Positions 43,897-54,109 of a DNA stretch of 64,000 nt are shown here, one piece after another. Source of the stretch: Allobosea sp. 47.2.35 (GTDB lineage Bacteria; Pseudomonadota; Alphaproteobacteria; Rhizobiales; Beijerinckiaceae); assembly GCF_024655635.1 (NCBI RefSeq), contig NZ_JANLGI010000001.1, forward strand, positions 248,001-312,000, written 5' to 3'. The translations under genes and the position numbers were made by a program. The notes beneath the pieces were generated by a model. It saw only the letters and a list, made by a program, of their open reading frames with translations, made no database searches and was not told the origin of the DNA. Every line of letters begins with the position of its first letter. The stretch's first letter is position 1.

Positions 43897-44831
43897 GGCC
43901 AGCGCACCGTCGGCGGCATCGAGGACAGGATGGAATCGACATTACCGCCGGTCTTCAGCCCGAAGATCGTGCCGCGGTCGTAGAGCAGGTTGAACTCGAC
44001 ATAGCGGCCGCGCCGGACCTGCTGCTCGTGGCGTTCGGCCTCGCTCCAGGGCTTGCCGATATTGCGGCTCAGGATCGTCGGGTAGCTGTCGAGGAAGGCC
44101 TCGCCGACGGCGCGGGTGAAGGCGAGATCGGCCTCGGCATCGCCGGTCCAGACATAGTCGTAGAAGATGCCGCCGATGCCGCGCGGCTCGTTGCGGTGCT
44201 TCAGGAAGAAATACTCGTCGCACCAGCTCTTGAAGCGCGGGTAATCCGCCACGGCCGGGTGATCGTCGCAGGGTTGGCGCATCGCGGCGTGGAAATCACG
44301 CGCGTCGGGGTCGTCCTGATCGCGGCGAGCGTCGAGCACCGGCGTCAGGTCGGCGCCGCCGCCGAACCAGGGTTTCGTCGTGACGACGAAGCGCGTGTTC
44401 ATGTGCACGGTCGGTGCGTGCGGGTTCCAGGGATGGGCGATCAGCGAGATGCCGGTGGCATGGAAGCGCGGGTCCTGCGCCGCGCCCGGAATTTGCGCCG
44501 CGAAATCGGGATGGAAGCTGCCATGCACGGTGGAGACGTGGACTCCGACCTTCTCGAAGACGCGGCCCTTCATGATCGACATGACGCCGCCGCCGCCAGG
44601 CGCGCCGTCATGGTTGGTGCGCTGCCAGGGCGTGCGAACGAAGCGCCCGGCCGCGCCCGCCTCGGGCGGGAAGGGGCCGGCGGCCTCATCCTCGACCGCC
44701 TCGAAGGCGGCGCAGATGCGGTCGCGCAGGCTCTCGAACCAGGCGGCTGCGCGCGGCTTGAGCGCTTCGACGACGGCCGGATCGGCGGACGGGGATTCAA
44801 CGGGTTTCGAGGTGGTCATCGTCTGTTCCAT
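43893..44831 (-). CDS. hemF: Oxygen-dependent coproporphyrinogen III oxidase
   Basis: 312 residues, or 308 from the second ATG at 44819. Signatures: [41 protein letters not shown] (the conserved VHMN substrate region), [11 protein letters not shown]-like [13 protein letters not shown], and [19 protein letters not shown]. It decarboxylates coproporphyrinogen III to protoporphyrinogen IX using oxygen, in the cytoplasm, in the haem pathway. The start lies inside trmL on the same strand (35-bp overlap), so the two are transcribed together. Confidence 0.95.
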   Translation of the reverse strand: MEQTMTTSKPVESPSADPAVVEALKPRAAAWFESLRDRICAAFEAVEDEAAGPFPPEAGAAGRFVRTPWQRTNHDGAPGGGGVMSIMKGRVFEKVGVHVSTVHGSFHPDFAAQIPGAAQDPRFHATGISLIAHPWNPHAPTVHMNTRFVVTTKPWFGGGADLTPVLDARRDQDDPDARDFHAAMRQPCDDHPAVADYPRFKSWCDEYFFLKHRNEPRGIGGIFYDYVWTGDAEADLAFTRAVGEAFLDSYPTILSRNIGKPWSEAERHEQQVRRGRYVEFNLLYDRGTIFGLKTGGNVDSILSSMPPTVRWP

Positions 44832-45294
44832 CGCGGCCCGGGAAGCCGCCTGTCTGTCGTAATGCCTCGCCCATTACCATTGCTGCCGCCAATGCGACAT
44901 TGAGCGAGCGCAAACCGGTGCGCATGGGAATGTGAAGGCTGGTGTCCGCCGCTGCGCGAGCCTCGGCCGTGACGCCGGCCGATTCGCGTCCGAGCAGGAC
45001 GATGTCGCCGGGTTGGAAGTGAAAATCCGGAAGCGGGATCGCGCCATCGGTCTCGGCAAGGACGAGGCGATGGCCATGCTCGCGCCGCCACTGGTCGAAG
45101 GTCGCAAAGGAATCGTGCCGGGCAACGGCGGCGCGTTCGAGATAGTCCATGCCGGAGCGGCGGAAATGCCGGTCCGACACGTCGAAAGCAGCGGGCTCGA
45201 CAATATCGACGGCGAGGCCGAGGCAGGCGGCCATGCGGATCATCGTCCCGGTGTTCTGCGGGATGTCCGGCTGGAAAAGGGCGAGACGAAGCAT
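44797..45294 (-). CDS. trmL: tRNA (cytidine(34)-2'-O)-methyltransferase TrmL
   Basis: 165 residues from the ATG at 45294 ([16 protein letters not shown]). SPOUT fold with the knot motifs [27 protein letters not shown] (LGpEtrGl-type) and [19 protein letters not shown]. It 2'-O-methylates the wobble cytidine/uridine of some leucine tRNAs. The longer frame upstream from 45330 adds a poor 12-residue extension. Its end overlaps hemF by 35 bp. Confidence 0.92.
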   Translation of the reverse strand: MLRLALFQPDIPQNTGTMIRMAACLGLAVDIVEPAAFDVSDRHFRRSGMDYLERAAVARHDSFATFDQWRREHGHRLVLAETDGAIPLPDFHFQPGDIVLLGRESAGVTAEARAAADTSLHIPMRTGLRSLNVALAAAMVMGEALRQTGGFPGRDGTDDDHLETR

Positions 45295-45435
45295 GCCGGG
45301 GTGATGACGGGTCGTGCTGCGAGACGTCAAGGCGGCAGATGGGTTCGGCTTGCTCTTGCTGGTCCGGCCGCGTTGAACCGGGAGGGCTTTCCGGCTTGCC
45401 GCCGGCGAGCGCTCCCGGCTCTGTGGTTTCGCGGA

Positions 45436-46137
45436 TCAGTTGAGGCCGACACCGACCCCGAGACCGCCCGAGGAATTGCCGACGCCCGCGCCGACCCCGA
45501 CGCCATCGCTGCCGATGCCAACGCCGGCCGCTGCTCCGAGGCCGCCCGTGGCGTCGCCGAGCCCGGCACCAAGGCCGGCCCCAATGCCGCCGCTGCCGAC
45601 GCCGGCACCGACTCCGGCGCCAACGCCACCCGTGCCGGCATTGCCCACACCGGCGCCAACTCCGGCACCGATGCCGCCATTGCCGGCACTGGCTCCTGCG
45701 GTTGCACCGACGCCGCTACTACCGGAACCCGCATTCGCTCCGGCTCCGACACCAAGACCGCCCGAGCCCACTCCGGCGTTGGCTCCGGCATCGGCACCGA
45801 GCCCGCCGCCATTGGCGCCGAGGCCAAGCGCGAGACCGAGAATGCCGCCCGAGGTGCCGCCACCGGGGGAGCCGGGACTGCCGGGGTTGTTCGGATTGTT
45901 CGGGTTGCCGGGCGTGCCCGGGCTACCAGGGCTTCCCGGATTGGTGTTCGAACCGGGCCCCGTCATCGCGCCGCGCGAACTTACGGTCGGGCTATAGGAT
46001 GCGGCGAGCTTGAGGCATTTGCTCATCGCCGCTCCGCGCAGGCCGTCGCATCCATCGAACGAGGCATATTCAGCTACGCTGTTGCAAGCAGCGAGAAGTG
46101 TGCAGGCGCTCAACGCGCCGAGTATTCGTAGCCGCAT
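45436..46137 (-). CDS. Lipoprotein with Pro/Gly tract and glycine-rich repeats
   Basis: 233 residues. A lipobox L15-A16-A17-C18 (ILGALSACTLLAAC) predicts lipid attachment at Cys18. After a short domain with Cys30 and Cys41 there is a Pro/Gly/Asn tract (61-92, PGSPGSPGTPGNPNNPNN) and then, from about 110 to the end, roughly nine degenerate units of 13-16 residues built on GG(I/L/V)GAxxGAxxG plus Ser/Asn. Strong ribosome site AAGGAGAG. The repeats would be disordered or form a glycine-rich helix. Cell-surface or periplasmic location likely, role unknown. Confidence 0.75.
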   Translation of the reverse strand: MRLRILGALSACTLLAACNSVAEYASFDGCDGLRGAAMSKCLKLAASYSPTVSSRGAMTGPGSNTNPGSPGSPGTPGNPNNPNNPGSPGSPGGGTSGGILGLALGLGANGGGLGADAGANAGVGSGGLGVGAGANAGSGSSGVGATAGASAGNGGIGAGVGAGVGNAGTGGVGAGVGAGVGSGGIGAGLGAGLGDATGGLGAAAGVGIGSDGVGVGAGVGNSSGGLGVGVGLN

Positions 46138-46451
46138 GGCTCTCTCCTTGGCGGTTAGTCTATGCAGCCGAGAACAGGATCCGTTGCTTTCGGGTTCCTT
46201 TCGAGTGTTTCCAAAGGATATCAGGCGCTATACGCCGCCGCGACGATTTTATGATTATTCGATCTTTGGCGTCTGCATCTGGTTTCGGGCGGCCGGAGTC
46301 TTTGCCCTTGCCCTAATCCCGCCATCGGAGGCGCCTAGCTGCATCTGTGGCGACGCCTGCCCGACCGAATCCTGACAAGGGATGGCACCGGGAAGCCGGT
46401 ATCCCGAATTGTCGTTTGTTCCGTCCTCTCATTCTCGCTAGCGAAGCAGGC
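46138..46451. other. 314-bp intergenic region without a supportable gene
   Basis: Divergent promoter region between the glycine-repeat lipoprotein (minus) and the ABC exporter (plus). It is less GC-rich than its surroundings, with an AT-rich stretch around 46246-46264. I see no RNA gene, no clear paired -35/-10, and only open frames with poor codon use. Confidence 0.6.
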
Positions 46452-48317
46452 ATGTTCGCTCCGCTCTTCCGTTGGCTCGAAAGCCGAATCGACGTCTTCG
46501 CTCCATTCGACGAGCGGGAGACGCCGCCGCGTGGCGTCTGGCCCTTCATGTGGCATCACATCAAGGGCGTGAAGGGCTGGATGGCCCTGATCATGCTGAC
46601 GGGCCTCGGCTTCAGCGGCATCGAGGCGGCGATGTACCTGATGGTCGGCTGGTTCGTGGACCTGCTCTCGACGCAGTCGCCGGAGACGATCTTCCGCGAC
46701 CATGGCTGGCTGCTAGCGGGCGCGGCATTCCTGCTCGTCGTCGTCCGGCCGCTGATCTATTTCGCCAACCACGCCATCGTAGACCAGGTCGTGGTGCCGC
46801 AGATCACCAACCAGATCCGCTGGCGCAACCATGTCTACACGCTCGGCCATGCGCTCGGGTACTTCCAGAACGACTTTGCCGGGCGCCTTTCCGCCCGCGT
46901 CATCCAGGCCGGCCAGTCGATCCGTGGCGCGACGATCGAGGTCATCGACGATCTCTGGTACGCGCTGGTCTTCGCCACGGTTGCGATCGGCTTCTTCGGC
47001 AAGACCAGCCTGTGGCTGGCGCTGCCGGTGATCCTGTGGCTGTCGGCCTATGTCGCGCTGCTGATCTATTTCGTACCGCGGGCGAAGCAGCGCTCGGAGG
47101 CGAATTCACTGGGGCGCTCGACGACGACCGGGCGCATCGTCGATTCCTACACCAACATCCTGACGGTGAAGCTGTTCGCGCGGGCCGATGCCGAGCGCTC
47201 GGCCGTCCGCGACTCGTTGACGCGGTGGAACGCCTCCTTCCTCAACCTGTCGCGCCTGATCACCGGCGTCAGCGTCATCCTGCAGACGATGAACAGCCTG
47301 CTCGTGGTGGCCACGGCCTGGCTCGCGCTGCTGCTCTGGAGCCAGGGCGAGATGACGCCGGGCGCGGTCGCCGCCGCCATCGGGCTCGTGCTCCGGCTGG
47401 TGCAGATGTCCGGCTGGCTGATCCATCTCGTGCGCGGCATCTTCGAGAATATCGGCTCCGTGCAGGAGAGCATGGAGACGATCGCCAAGCCGCATGACCT
47501 GCCGGATGCGGCCGATGCCGTACCGCTCGTCGTCGACAAGGGCGCGATCAGCTTCGACAAGATCCGCTTCAATTACGGGCGAGGGCAGGGGCTGTTCGAG
47601 GGGCTCGACCTGCAGATCAGGCCCGGCGAGCGGGTCGGCCTCGTCGGTCCGTCGGGCGCGGGCAAGTCGACATTGGTGAACCTGCTGCTCAGGCTCTATC
47701 CGCTCGAAGGCGGCCGCATCCTGATCGACGGGCAGGATATCGCGCATGTCACGCAGGATAGCTTGCGCGCCCAGATCGGCATGGTGACGCAGGATAATTC
47801 GCTGCTGCACCGCTCTATCGGCGACAATATCGCCTATGGCCGGATCGGTGCGAGCGAGGCCGAGATCGCGCTCGCGGCGCAGCAGGCCGAGGCGCATGAC
47901 TTCATTCTCGGCCTCGGCGATCAGGACGGGCGCAAGGGCTTCGATTCGCGCGTCGGCGAGCGCGGCGTGAAGCTTTCGGGCGGGCAGCGCCAGCGCATCG
48001 CGATTGCCCGCGTGCTGCTCAAGGACGCACCGATCCTGATCCTCGACGAGGCGACCTCGGCGCTCGACTCGGAGGTCGAGGCAGCGATCCAGCAGCAGCT
48101 CGCCGCACTGATGCAGGGCAAGACCGTGATCGCGATCGCGCACCGGCTCTCGACCATCGCCGCGCTGGACCGGCTGATCGTGCTCGATCAGGGGCGGATC
48201 GCCGATACAGGCAGCCACGACGAGCTGATCGCACGGGGCGGGCTCTATGCCCGGCTCTGGGCCCGCCAATCGGGCGGATTCCTGGCCGCCGCGGACCCGG
48301 AAAAGCTCGCCGTCTGA
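46452..48317 (+). CDS. ABC transporter with fused permease and ATPase (exporter type)
   Basis: 621 residues from the ATG at 46452; a longer frame with a GTG start at 46347 reaches into a poorly coding stretch and is rejected. Six transmembrane helices in the first 330 residues (GWMALIMLTGLGFSGIEAAM and following), then an ATPase with Walker A GPSGAGKST, Q-loop MVTQDNSLLH, signature LSGGQRQRIA, Walker B ILILDEATSALD and H-loop AHRLST. The half-transporter would dimerise in the inner membrane and export a lipid, peptide or drug; substrate not readable. Divergent from the lipoprotein. Confidence 0.9.
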   Translation: MFAPLFRWLESRIDVFAPFDERETPPRGVWPFMWHHIKGVKGWMALIMLTGLGFSGIEAAMYLMVGWFVDLLSTQSPETIFRDHGWLLAGAAFLLVVVRPLIYFANHAIVDQVVVPQITNQIRWRNHVYTLGHALGYFQNDFAGRLSARVIQAGQSIRGATIEVIDDLWYALVFATVAIGFFGKTSLWLALPVILWLSAYVALLIYFVPRAKQRSEANSLGRSTTTGRIVDSYTNILTVKLFARADAERSAVRDSLTRWNASFLNLSRLITGVSVILQTMNSLLVVATAWLALLLWSQGEMTPGAVAAAIGLVLRLVQMSGWLIHLVRGIFENIGSVQESMETIAKPHDLPDAADAVPLVVDKGAISFDKIRFNYGRGQGLFEGLDLQIRPGERVGLVGPSGAGKSTLVNLLLRLYPLEGGRILIDGQDIAHVTQDSLRAQIGMVTQDNSLLHRSIGDNIAYGRIGASEAEIALAAQQAEAHDFILGLGDQDGRKGFDSRVGERGVKLSGGQRQRIAIARVLLKDAPILILDEATSALDSEVEAAIQQQLAALMQGKTVIAIAHRLSTIAALDRLIVLDQGRIADTGSHDELIARGGLYARLWARQSGGFLAAADPEKLAV

Positions 48318-48412
48318 CGTCTACGCCGAAGGACTGTGCGCCATGCATGGCCGGGGCGTTCCAGACAGTAGACTTCGTCCAATCTGCATGTCAAAGAGCC
48401 GAAGGTGACGCA

Positions 48413-48429
48413 CCGCCGCATTGCGGCGG
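48413..48429. repeat. Hairpin in the pet leader (CCGCCGC / GCGGCGG)
   Basis: Perfect 7-bp arms (48413-48419, 48423-48429) with a 3-base ATT loop. It lies 80 bp upstream of petA, before the second hairpin. No T-run, so not a simple terminator of the ABC gene. Confidence 0.45.
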
Positions 48430-48467
48430 CAGCGGCGCGCCCCTATGAGGGCGAGAGGCGATAATTT

Positions 48468-48484
48468 CGAGCTGTTCCAGCTCG
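48468..48484. repeat. Perfect 7-bp inverted repeat upstream of petA
   Basis: Arms CGAGCTG (48468-48474) and CAGCTCG (48478-48484) around TTC. It ends 24 bp before the petA GTG start and lies just after GATAAT (48460-48465), which resembles a -10 box. If transcription starts there, the repeat would be at the very start of the leader, where it could be an operator or an RNA hairpin that protects the 5' end. Confidence 0.5.
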
Positions 48485-48508
48485 CAAGACGTGTAAGAGG
48501 ATTGGATC

Positions 48509-49057
48509 GTGGCGCACGCGACCGATACATCGACCGGAACAACCCGCCGCGACTTCCTGATGCTCGCTACCGGCGCCGCAGGTGCGGTGGGTGTCGGCGC
48601 ACTTGTCATCCCGCTGATCAGCCAGCTCGCGCCCGACGCGCAGACGGTCGCCGCCGGCGCCCCGGTCGATGTCGACCTGACCCCGATCGCCGAAGGTCAG
48701 GCGATCAAGCTGTTCTGGCGCGGCAAGCCGATCTTCGTGCGCCATCGCACCAAGAAGGAGATCGAGGAGGCCAAGGCGGTCGATGTCGCCACGCTGCGCG
48801 ACCCGCAGACGGATGCCCAGCGCACCAAGGCAGGCCACGAGCAGTTCCTCGTGATCTTCGGCAACTGCACCCATCTCGGCTGCATCCCGCTGGGCACCGC
48901 GCCCGGCGAATCGAAGGGCGACTACGACGGCTGGTTCTGCCCCTGCCACGGCTCGCACTACGATTCCTCCGGCCGCATCCGCAAGGGCCCGGCACCGCTC
49001 AACCTGCCGGTGCCGCCCTACGCCTTCAACGGCGACACCAAGATCCGGATCGGCTGA
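48509..49057 (+). CDS. petA: Rieske iron-sulfur subunit of cytochrome bc1
   Basis: 182 residues, GTG start with AAGAGG eight bases upstream. Twin-arginine leader TRRDFLML and a single helix (about 18-40) anchor it in the membrane. The [2Fe-2S] cluster ligands are Cys120 and His122 (CTHLGC) and Cys144 and His147 (CPCHGSH), with Cys125-Cys146 as the disulfide. Transfers electrons from ubiquinol to cytochrome c1. First gene of the operon petA-petB-petC. Confidence 0.97.
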   Translation: MAHATDTSTGTTRRDFLMLATGAAGAVGVGALVIPLISQLAPDAQTVAAGAPVDVDLTPIAEGQAIKLFWRGKPIFVRHRTKKEIEEAKAVDVATLRDPQTDAQRTKAGHEQFLVIFGNCTHLGCIPLGTAPGESKGDYDGWFCPCHGSHYDSSGRIRKGPAPLNLPVPPYAFNGDTKIRIG

Positions 49058-49110
49058 GCCATGCGCTCGACGCTTTCCCGCCAAGATGAGACAGCCTTGA
49101 GGCATTCTTC

Positions 49111-50394
49111 ATGAGTGGTCACAGTTCCTACGTCCCGAAGACCGGTATCGAGCGCTGGCTCGACGCGCGCCTGCCGATCATCCGCCTCGCGCATGACTCG
49201 GCGGTGTCCTATCCGGTCCCGCGCAACCTGAACTACCTGTGGACCTTCGGTGGCATCCTCGTGTTCATGCTGGTGGCGCAGATCATCACCGGCATCATCC
49301 TGGTGATGCACTACACCCCGCATGCGTCGATGGCATTCAACTCCGTCGAGCACATCATGCGCGACGTGAACTACGGCTGGCTCCTGCGCTACCTGCACTC
49401 GAACGGCGCCTCGATGTTCTTCATCGCCGTCTACGTGCACATCTTCCGCGGGCTTTATTATGGCTCGTACAAGGCGCCGCGCGAGGTGCTCTGGATTCTC
49501 GGCGTCGTCATCTTCCTGCTGATGATGGCCACCGCCTTCATGGGCTACGTCCTGCCCTGGGGCCAGATGTCCTTCTGGGGCGCGACCGTCATCACCAACC
49601 TGTTCTCGGCGCTGCCTGTGATCGGCGAGACGATCGTCACCTATCTGTGGGGCGGCTACTCGGTCGACAACCCGACGCTGAACCGCTTCTTCTCGCTGCA
49701 TTACCTGCTGCCGTTCATGATCTTCGGCGTCGTTGTGCTGCACATCTGGGCGCTGCATGTCGTCGGGCAGAACAACCCGACCGGCGTCGAGGTGAAGAAC
49801 GTCCAGAAGGACACCGTGCCGTTCACGCCCTATGCGACCGTGAAGGACATCTTCGGCATGGTCGTGTTCATGATCCTGTTCTCCTGGTTCGTGTTCTACC
49901 AGCCGAACTTCATGGGCCATGCCGACAACTACATTCCGGCGAACCCGGCCTCGACTCCTGCCCACATCGTTCCGGAATGGTACTTCCTGCCGTTCTACGC
50001 GATCCTGCGCGCCATTCCCGACAAGCTCGGCGGCGTGCTGGCTATGGGCGCGGCCATCGTCGTGCTCGCCTTCCTGCCCTGGCTCGATACCTCCAAGGTC
50101 AAGTCGATGAGCTACCGGCCGATCGGGCGCCAGCTGTTCTGGGCCTTCGTCGTGGTCTGCATCGGCCTCGGCTATCTCGGCGCCATGCCGGCGGAGGGCG
50201 GCTACGTCATCGCCTCGCAGATTTTCACCGTGCTGTATTTCGGCTTCTTCGTGGCGCTCTTCGTCGTCGGCCTGTTCGAGCGGCCGAAGGCGCTGCCGAC
50301 CTCGATCGCAGACTCCGTGCTTGCTTCCGCCAAGGGCGGGTCGGCGGCCGGCGTCGCGGCCGCTACCGCTGCCGAACCGAACGTCAAGGGCTGA
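49111..50394 (+). CDS. petB: Cytochrome b subunit of the bc1 complex
   Basis: 427 residues with eight membrane helices. The b-haem histidines appear in the [19 protein letters not shown] and [17 protein letters not shown] segments, and the Qo motif [11 protein letters not shown] is intact. It is not fused to cytochrome c1, unlike the fbcH of Bradyrhizobium. Transmembrane, ubiquinol oxidation and reduction. 53 bp after petA and 7 bp before petC. Confidence 0.97.
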   Translation: MSGHSSYVPKTGIERWLDARLPIIRLAHDSAVSYPVPRNLNYLWTFGGILVFMLVAQIITGIILVMHYTPHASMAFNSVEHIMRDVNYGWLLRYLHSNGASMFFIAVYVHIFRGLYYGSYKAPREVLWILGVVIFLLMMATAFMGYVLPWGQMSFWGATVITNLFSALPVIGETIVTYLWGGYSVDNPTLNRFFSLHYLLPFMIFGVVVLHIWALHVVGQNNPTGVEVKNVQKDTVPFTPYATVKDIFGMVVFMILFSWFVFYQPNFMGHADNYIPANPASTPAHIVPEWYFLPFYAILRAIPDKLGGVLAMGAAIVVLAFLPWLDTSKVKSMSYRPIGRQLFWAFVVVCIGLGYLGAMPAEGGYVIASQIFTVLYFGFFVALFVVGLFERPKALPTSIADSVLASAKGGSAAGVAAATAAEPNVKG

Positions 50395-50401
50395 CGGAAC
50401 C

Positions 50402-51280
50402 ATGAGCAGAATCTCGTTTCGTCTCGCCCTGACCGGGCTCACAGCTGCCCTCTCGCTGGCGCTGATCCAGCCGGCGGCGCAGGCCGCCGAAGCCGGCCCG
50501 AAGCCGCCGCAGCTGACCTGGTCGTTCTCCGGGCCGTTCGGCAAGTTCGACCGGGCCCAGCTGCAGCGCGGTTTCAAGGTCTACAAGGAGGTCTGCGCGA
50601 GCTGCCATGGCGCGAGCCTGGTCGCCTTCCGCAACCTGTCGCAGCCCGGCGGCCCCGAGTTCACGCAGGGCCAGGTCGCTGCGCTTGCCGCGACCTACCA
50701 AATCAAGGATGGCCCGAACGACGCCGGCGAGATGTTCGACCGGCCCGGCCGTCCGGCCGACCGCTTCCCGTCGCCGTTCGCCAACGAGCAGGCGGCACGC
50801 GCGGCCCAGGGCGGTGCCTATCCGCCGGACTTCTCGGTGCTGGCCAAGGCGCGGACCTATACCCGCGGCTTCCCGACCTTCATCTTCGACATCTTCACGC
50901 AGTATCAGGAGCAGGGGCCGGACTATATCCATGCCCTGCTGACCGGCTACGAGGACCCGCCGGCGGGCGTGACCCTGCTGCCGGGGCAGAACTACAACCG
51001 CTACATGCCCGGCCACCTGATCGCGATGCCGAAGCCGCTCGCCGATGGTCAGGTCGAGTATCCGAAGGGCCCGGACGGCAAGTCGCCGGTGCCGGAGACC
51101 GTCGACCAGTATTCCCGCGACGTCACCGCCTTCATGATGTGGATGGCGGAGCCGCATCTCGAGGCGCGCAAGCGCATCGGCCTGCAGGTGATGCTCTTCC
51201 TCGTGATCTTCGCGGGGCTGCTCTACTACACCAAGAAGAAGGTGTGGTCGCGCATGCCGGACGGCTCGCCGGCTCACTGA
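50402..51280 (+). CDS. petC: Cytochrome c1
   Basis: 292 residues from the ATG at 50402. Signal peptide (about 1-29, ending in AAQAAE), one covalently bound haem at Cys65-x-x-Cys68-His69 (CASCHG), the Met ligand in NRYMPGHLIAMPKPL, and a C-terminal transmembrane helix (MLFLVIFAGLLYYTKKKVW). It passes electrons from Rieske to soluble cytochrome c. Followed by a strong terminator at 51303. Confidence 0.97.
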   Translation: MSRISFRLALTGLTAALSLALIQPAAQAAEAGPKPPQLTWSFSGPFGKFDRAQLQRGFKVYKEVCASCHGASLVAFRNLSQPGGPEFTQGQVAALAATYQIKDGPNDAGEMFDRPGRPADRFPSPFANEQAARAAQGGAYPPDFSVLAKARTYTRGFPTFIFDIFTQYQEQGPDYIHALLTGYEDPPAGVTLLPGQNYNRYMPGHLIAMPKPLADGQVEYPKGPDGKSPVPETVDQYSRDVTAFMMWMAEPHLEARKRIGLQVMLFLVIFAGLLYYTKKKVWSRMPDGSPAH

Positions 51281-51302
51281 TCCGGCTGGATATCGTTTCA
51301 GG

Positions 51303-51328
51303 AAAGGCCCCGGTGACGGGGCCTTTTT
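51303..51328 (+). terminator. Rho-independent terminator of the petABC operon
   Basis: A 10-bp perfect stem (51303-51312 with 51317-51326) closed by a GTGA tetraloop (a GNRA-type loop) and overlapping a run of five T (51324-51328), 22 bp after the petC stop. One of the two clear intrinsic terminators in the window. Confidence 0.9.
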
Positions 51329-51515
51329 CGTTATGGCATCCGTCACTCTCGAACGAAGCGAAGCGCAGATCCGAGAAGCTCTAGCAGGGCAAAGTCCCGG
51401 AGCTTCCGCCGGCGGGAGGCGCGCGGGTCAAGCGCGAGCATGACGGCATCCTGCCGGGCGTATTGCGACCGTCATCGAAAGGTGGTCCTTTCCGCGCCGA
51501 AACAGGGAATCGACC

Positions 51516-52394
51516 ATGAGCGAAGCCGTTCTCGGAATCATCGGCGGATCGGGCATCTACGATCTGCCGGGCCTGACCGACCTGCGCGAGGAGCGCATCG
51601 AAAGCCCCTGGGGCGAGCCTTCGGACGTACTGCGAATCGGCCGGATCGGTCAGACCAAGATCGTCTTCCTGCCGCGTCATGGTCGCGGCCATTCGATCCC
51701 GCCTTCCGAGATCAACTACCGCGCCAATATCGACGTGCTGAAGCGGGCGGGCGTGACCGATCTCGTCTCGCTCTCGGCCTGCGGCTCCTACAAGGCCGAG
51801 CTCTATCCCGGCCTGTTCGTGTTGGTCGACCAGTTCGTCGACCGGACGAGCCGGCGCGAGAACTCCTTCTTCGGCAAGGGCTGCGTCGCCCACGTCTCGG
51901 TCGCCCATCCGGTCGGCCCGGCCCTGCAGGCTCGGATCGCGGCGGCGGCGCAAGCGGAGGAACTGCCCTTCGTGCGCGGCGGCACGCTGGTCACGATGGA
52001 AGGCCCGCAATTCTCCACCTATGCCGAATCCACGACCTATCGCGGTCTCGGCTACGACCTGATCGGCATGACGGCGATGCCTGAGGCCAAGCTCGCCCGG
52101 GAAGCCGAGATCACCTATGCGACGGTCGCGATGGTGACCGATTACGACTGCTGGCATGAGCTCCATGGCGCCGTCGATGTCGCTTCGGTCATTGCCGTGC
52201 TGCACGAGAATGCCGACAAGGCGCGGCGCCTCGTGGCGCGGCTCGCCGCCGATTTCCCGACGCAGCGCGAGCCGTGTCCGGCTGGCTCCCACAACGCGCT
52301 CGACAACGCCATCGTGACGGCGCCGGCCTTCCGCGATCCGGCCCTGCTGGCGAAGCTCGATGCCGTCGCTGGGCGTGTGCTCAAGGCGGCGTGA
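51516..52394 (+). CDS. mtnP: S-methyl-5'-thioadenosine phosphorylase
   Basis: 292 residues of the purine nucleoside phosphorylase family. [14 protein letters not shown] at the N-terminus, [21 protein letters not shown] (phosphate and substrate motif, HG..H), and [16 protein letters not shown] with the base-binding residues. It splits methylthioadenosine, or 5'-deoxyadenosine, with phosphate to adenine and the ribose-1-phosphate derivative. First gene of mtnP-apt-mtnA-aldolase on the plus strand. Confidence 0.95.
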   Translation: MSEAVLGIIGGSGIYDLPGLTDLREERIESPWGEPSDVLRIGRIGQTKIVFLPRHGRGHSIPPSEINYRANIDVLKRAGVTDLVSLSACGSYKAELYPGLFVLVDQFVDRTSRRENSFFGKGCVAHVSVAHPVGPALQARIAAAAQAEELPFVRGGTLVTMEGPQFSTYAESTTYRGLGYDLIGMTAMPEAKLAREAEITYATVAMVTDYDCWHELHGAVDVASVIAVLHENADKARRLVARLAADFPTQREPCPAGSHNALDNAIVTAPAFRDPALLAKLDAVAGRVLKAA

Positions 52395-52465
52395 TGTCGG
52401 CGCCCTTGACGAAGCCGGCCCGGCGTCCGACCAAGGCGACCGCCTTAGTTTCCGAGACGGTGTCC

Positions 52466-52993
52466 ATGAACCTCGCCGACAGCATCCGCGCGATCCCGGA
52501 TTATCCCCGGCCCGGCATCGTCTTCCGCGACATCACCACGTTGCTCGGCGATGCGCGGGCTTTCCGTCGTGCCGTCGATGAGTTGGTGCAGCCCTTCGCG
52601 GGTCTGAAGATCGCCAAGATCGCGGGGATCGAGGCGCGGGGCTTCATCCTGGGCGGGGCGGTTGCGCACCAGCTTTCGGCCGGGTTCATTCCGGTCCGCA
52701 AGAAGGGCAAGCTGCCGCTGGAGACGCTGCGCGCGACCTATGCGCTCGAATACGGTACCGACGAGATCGAGATCCATCGCGACGCGGTGCAGCCGGGCGA
52801 GCGCGTCCTGCTGGTCGACGATCTCGTCGCGACCGGTGGCACGGCGGAAGCCGCGGTCAACCTGCTCGCAGGGCTCGGCGCCGAGGTCGTGGCGGCCTGC
52901 TTCATCGTCGATCTGCCGGAGCTCGGCGGCGCCGACAAGATCCGGCGGCTCGGCGTGCCCGTGCGGACGCTGGTCTCCTTCGCGGGCGACTGA
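52466..52993 (+). CDS. apt: Adenine phosphoribosyltransferase
   Basis: 175 residues from the ATG at 52466; an in-frame ATG at 52394 overlaps the mtnP stop and would give 199 residues. Family length favours the shorter form. The PRPP-binding loop is [20 protein letters not shown], with [15 protein letters not shown] before it. Converts adenine, released by MtnP, and PRPP to AMP. Its position between mtnP and mtnA makes adenine salvage part of the pathway. Confidence 0.93.
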   Translation: MNLADSIRAIPDYPRPGIVFRDITTLLGDARAFRRAVDELVQPFAGLKIAKIAGIEARGFILGGAVAHQLSAGFIPVRKKGKLPLETLRATYALEYGTDEIEIHRDAVQPGERVLLVDDLVATGGTAEAAVNLLAGLGAEVVAACFIVDLPELGGADKIRRLGVPVRTLVSFAGD

Positions 52994-52999
52994 GCGACC

Positions 53000-54109
53000 A
53001 TGAAGATCAATGGCCAGCACTACCGGACGATCTGGCTCGCGCAGGATGGTTGGCGCGTCGTGGTGATCGACCAGACGCGTTTGCCTTTCCGCTTCGAGAC
53101 CGTGGCGCTCGGCTCGGCCGAACAGGCGGCGGATGCGATCCGCAGCATGGTCGTGCGCGGCGCCCCTCTGATCGGCGCGACGGCTGCCTATGGCGTGGCG
53201 CTGGCCATGCGAGCGGATGCTTCCGACGCAGCGCTGGAAGCTGCACTCCAGCTGCTTGGCGCGACACGGCCGACCGCCGTCAATCTGCACTGGGCGCTGG
53301 CACGGATGCGCGGTGCCCTGGCTCCCCTATCTCCGGAGGCCCGCATCGCGGCCGCCTATGCCGAGGCCGCCGCGATTTGCGACGAGGATGTCGCGCTGTG
53401 CCGATCGATCGGCGAGCACGGCCTGTCCTTGATCGCGGAGATCGCGGCGCGGAAGCCCGCGGGCGCGCCGGTCAACATCCTCACCCATTGCAATGCCGGC
53501 TGGATCGCCACTGTGGACTGGGGAACGGCGCTGGCTCCGATCTACCTTGCCCATGATGCCGGCATTCCCGTCCATGTCTGGGTCGACGAGACCAGGCCGC
53601 GCAACCAGGGCACGGCATTGACGGCCTATGAACTCGGCGCCCATGGCGTGCCGCATACGGTGATCACCGACAATGCCGGCGGGCACCTGATGCAGCGCGG
53701 GCAGGTCGATATGGTGATCGTCGGAACCGACCGGACGACGGCTTCCGGCGATGTCGCCAACAAGATCGGAACCTATCTCAAGGCGCTCGCCGCGCATGAC
53801 AATGGCGTGCCCTTCTATGTGGCGTTGCCCTCGCCGACGATCGACTGGAGCATCCGCGATGGCCTCGCCGATATCCCGATCGAGGAGCGCGCGGCGCGCG
53901 AGGTGACGCATCTCTCGGGGCTCGCCGATGACGGCGAGGTCAGGACCGTGCGCGTCGTCGCGCTGGGGAGCGGCGCGGCCAATCCCGCCTTCGACGTGAC
54001 GCCGGCGCGGCTCGTCACGGGGCTGATCACCGAGCGCGGCGTCTGCACGGCCAGCGCTGACGGCCTCGCGCGGCTCTTCCCCGATCTGGCGAACAGGGAC
54101 AAGACATGA
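53000..54109 (+). CDS. mtnA: Methylthioribose-1-phosphate isomerase
   Basis: 369 residues, eIF2B-like fold. Hallmarks: [19 protein letters not shown], catalytic Cys164 ([18 protein letters not shown]) and Asp243 ([19 protein letters not shown]). It converts 5-methylthioribose-1-phosphate (or the 5-deoxy analogue) to the ribulose form. Six bases after apt; its end overlaps the aldolase start by four bases. Confidence 0.95.
   Translation: MKINGQHYRTIWLAQDGWRVVVIDQTRLPFRFETVALGSAEQAADAIRSMVVRGAPLIGATAAYGVALAMRADASDAALEAALQLLGATRPTAVNLHWALARMRGALAPLSPEARIAAAYAEAAAICDEDVALCRSIGEHGLSLIAEIAARKPAGAPVNILTHCNAGWIATVDWGTALAPIYLAHDAGIPVHVWVDETRPRNQGTALTAYELGAHGVPHTVITDNAGGHLMQRGQVDMVIVGTDRTTASGDVANKIGTYLKALAAHDNGVPFYVALPSPTIDWSIRDGLADIPIEERAAREVTHLSGLADDGEVRTVRVVALGSGAANPAFDVTPARLVTGLITERGVCTASADGLARLFPDLANRDKT

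Noticed and set aside
45436-45850. Repeat-rich DNA considered as a CRISPR-like or tandem-repeat array
   Set aside because: The repetition is at protein level (glycine-codon pattern), with no equal-length direct repeats separated by unique spacers.
45440-45997. Plus-strand Pro/Ala-rich frame opposite the glycine-repeat lipoprotein
   Set aside because: It is the complement of the glycine repeats (GCC/GGC codons), has no signal or ribosome site, and the minus frame has a lipobox and a strong AAGGAG site.
46347-46451. Longer start (GTG at 46347) for the ABC exporter
   Set aside because: Would add 35 residues of poorly coding sequence without family similarity; the ATG at 46452 begins the conserved membrane domain.
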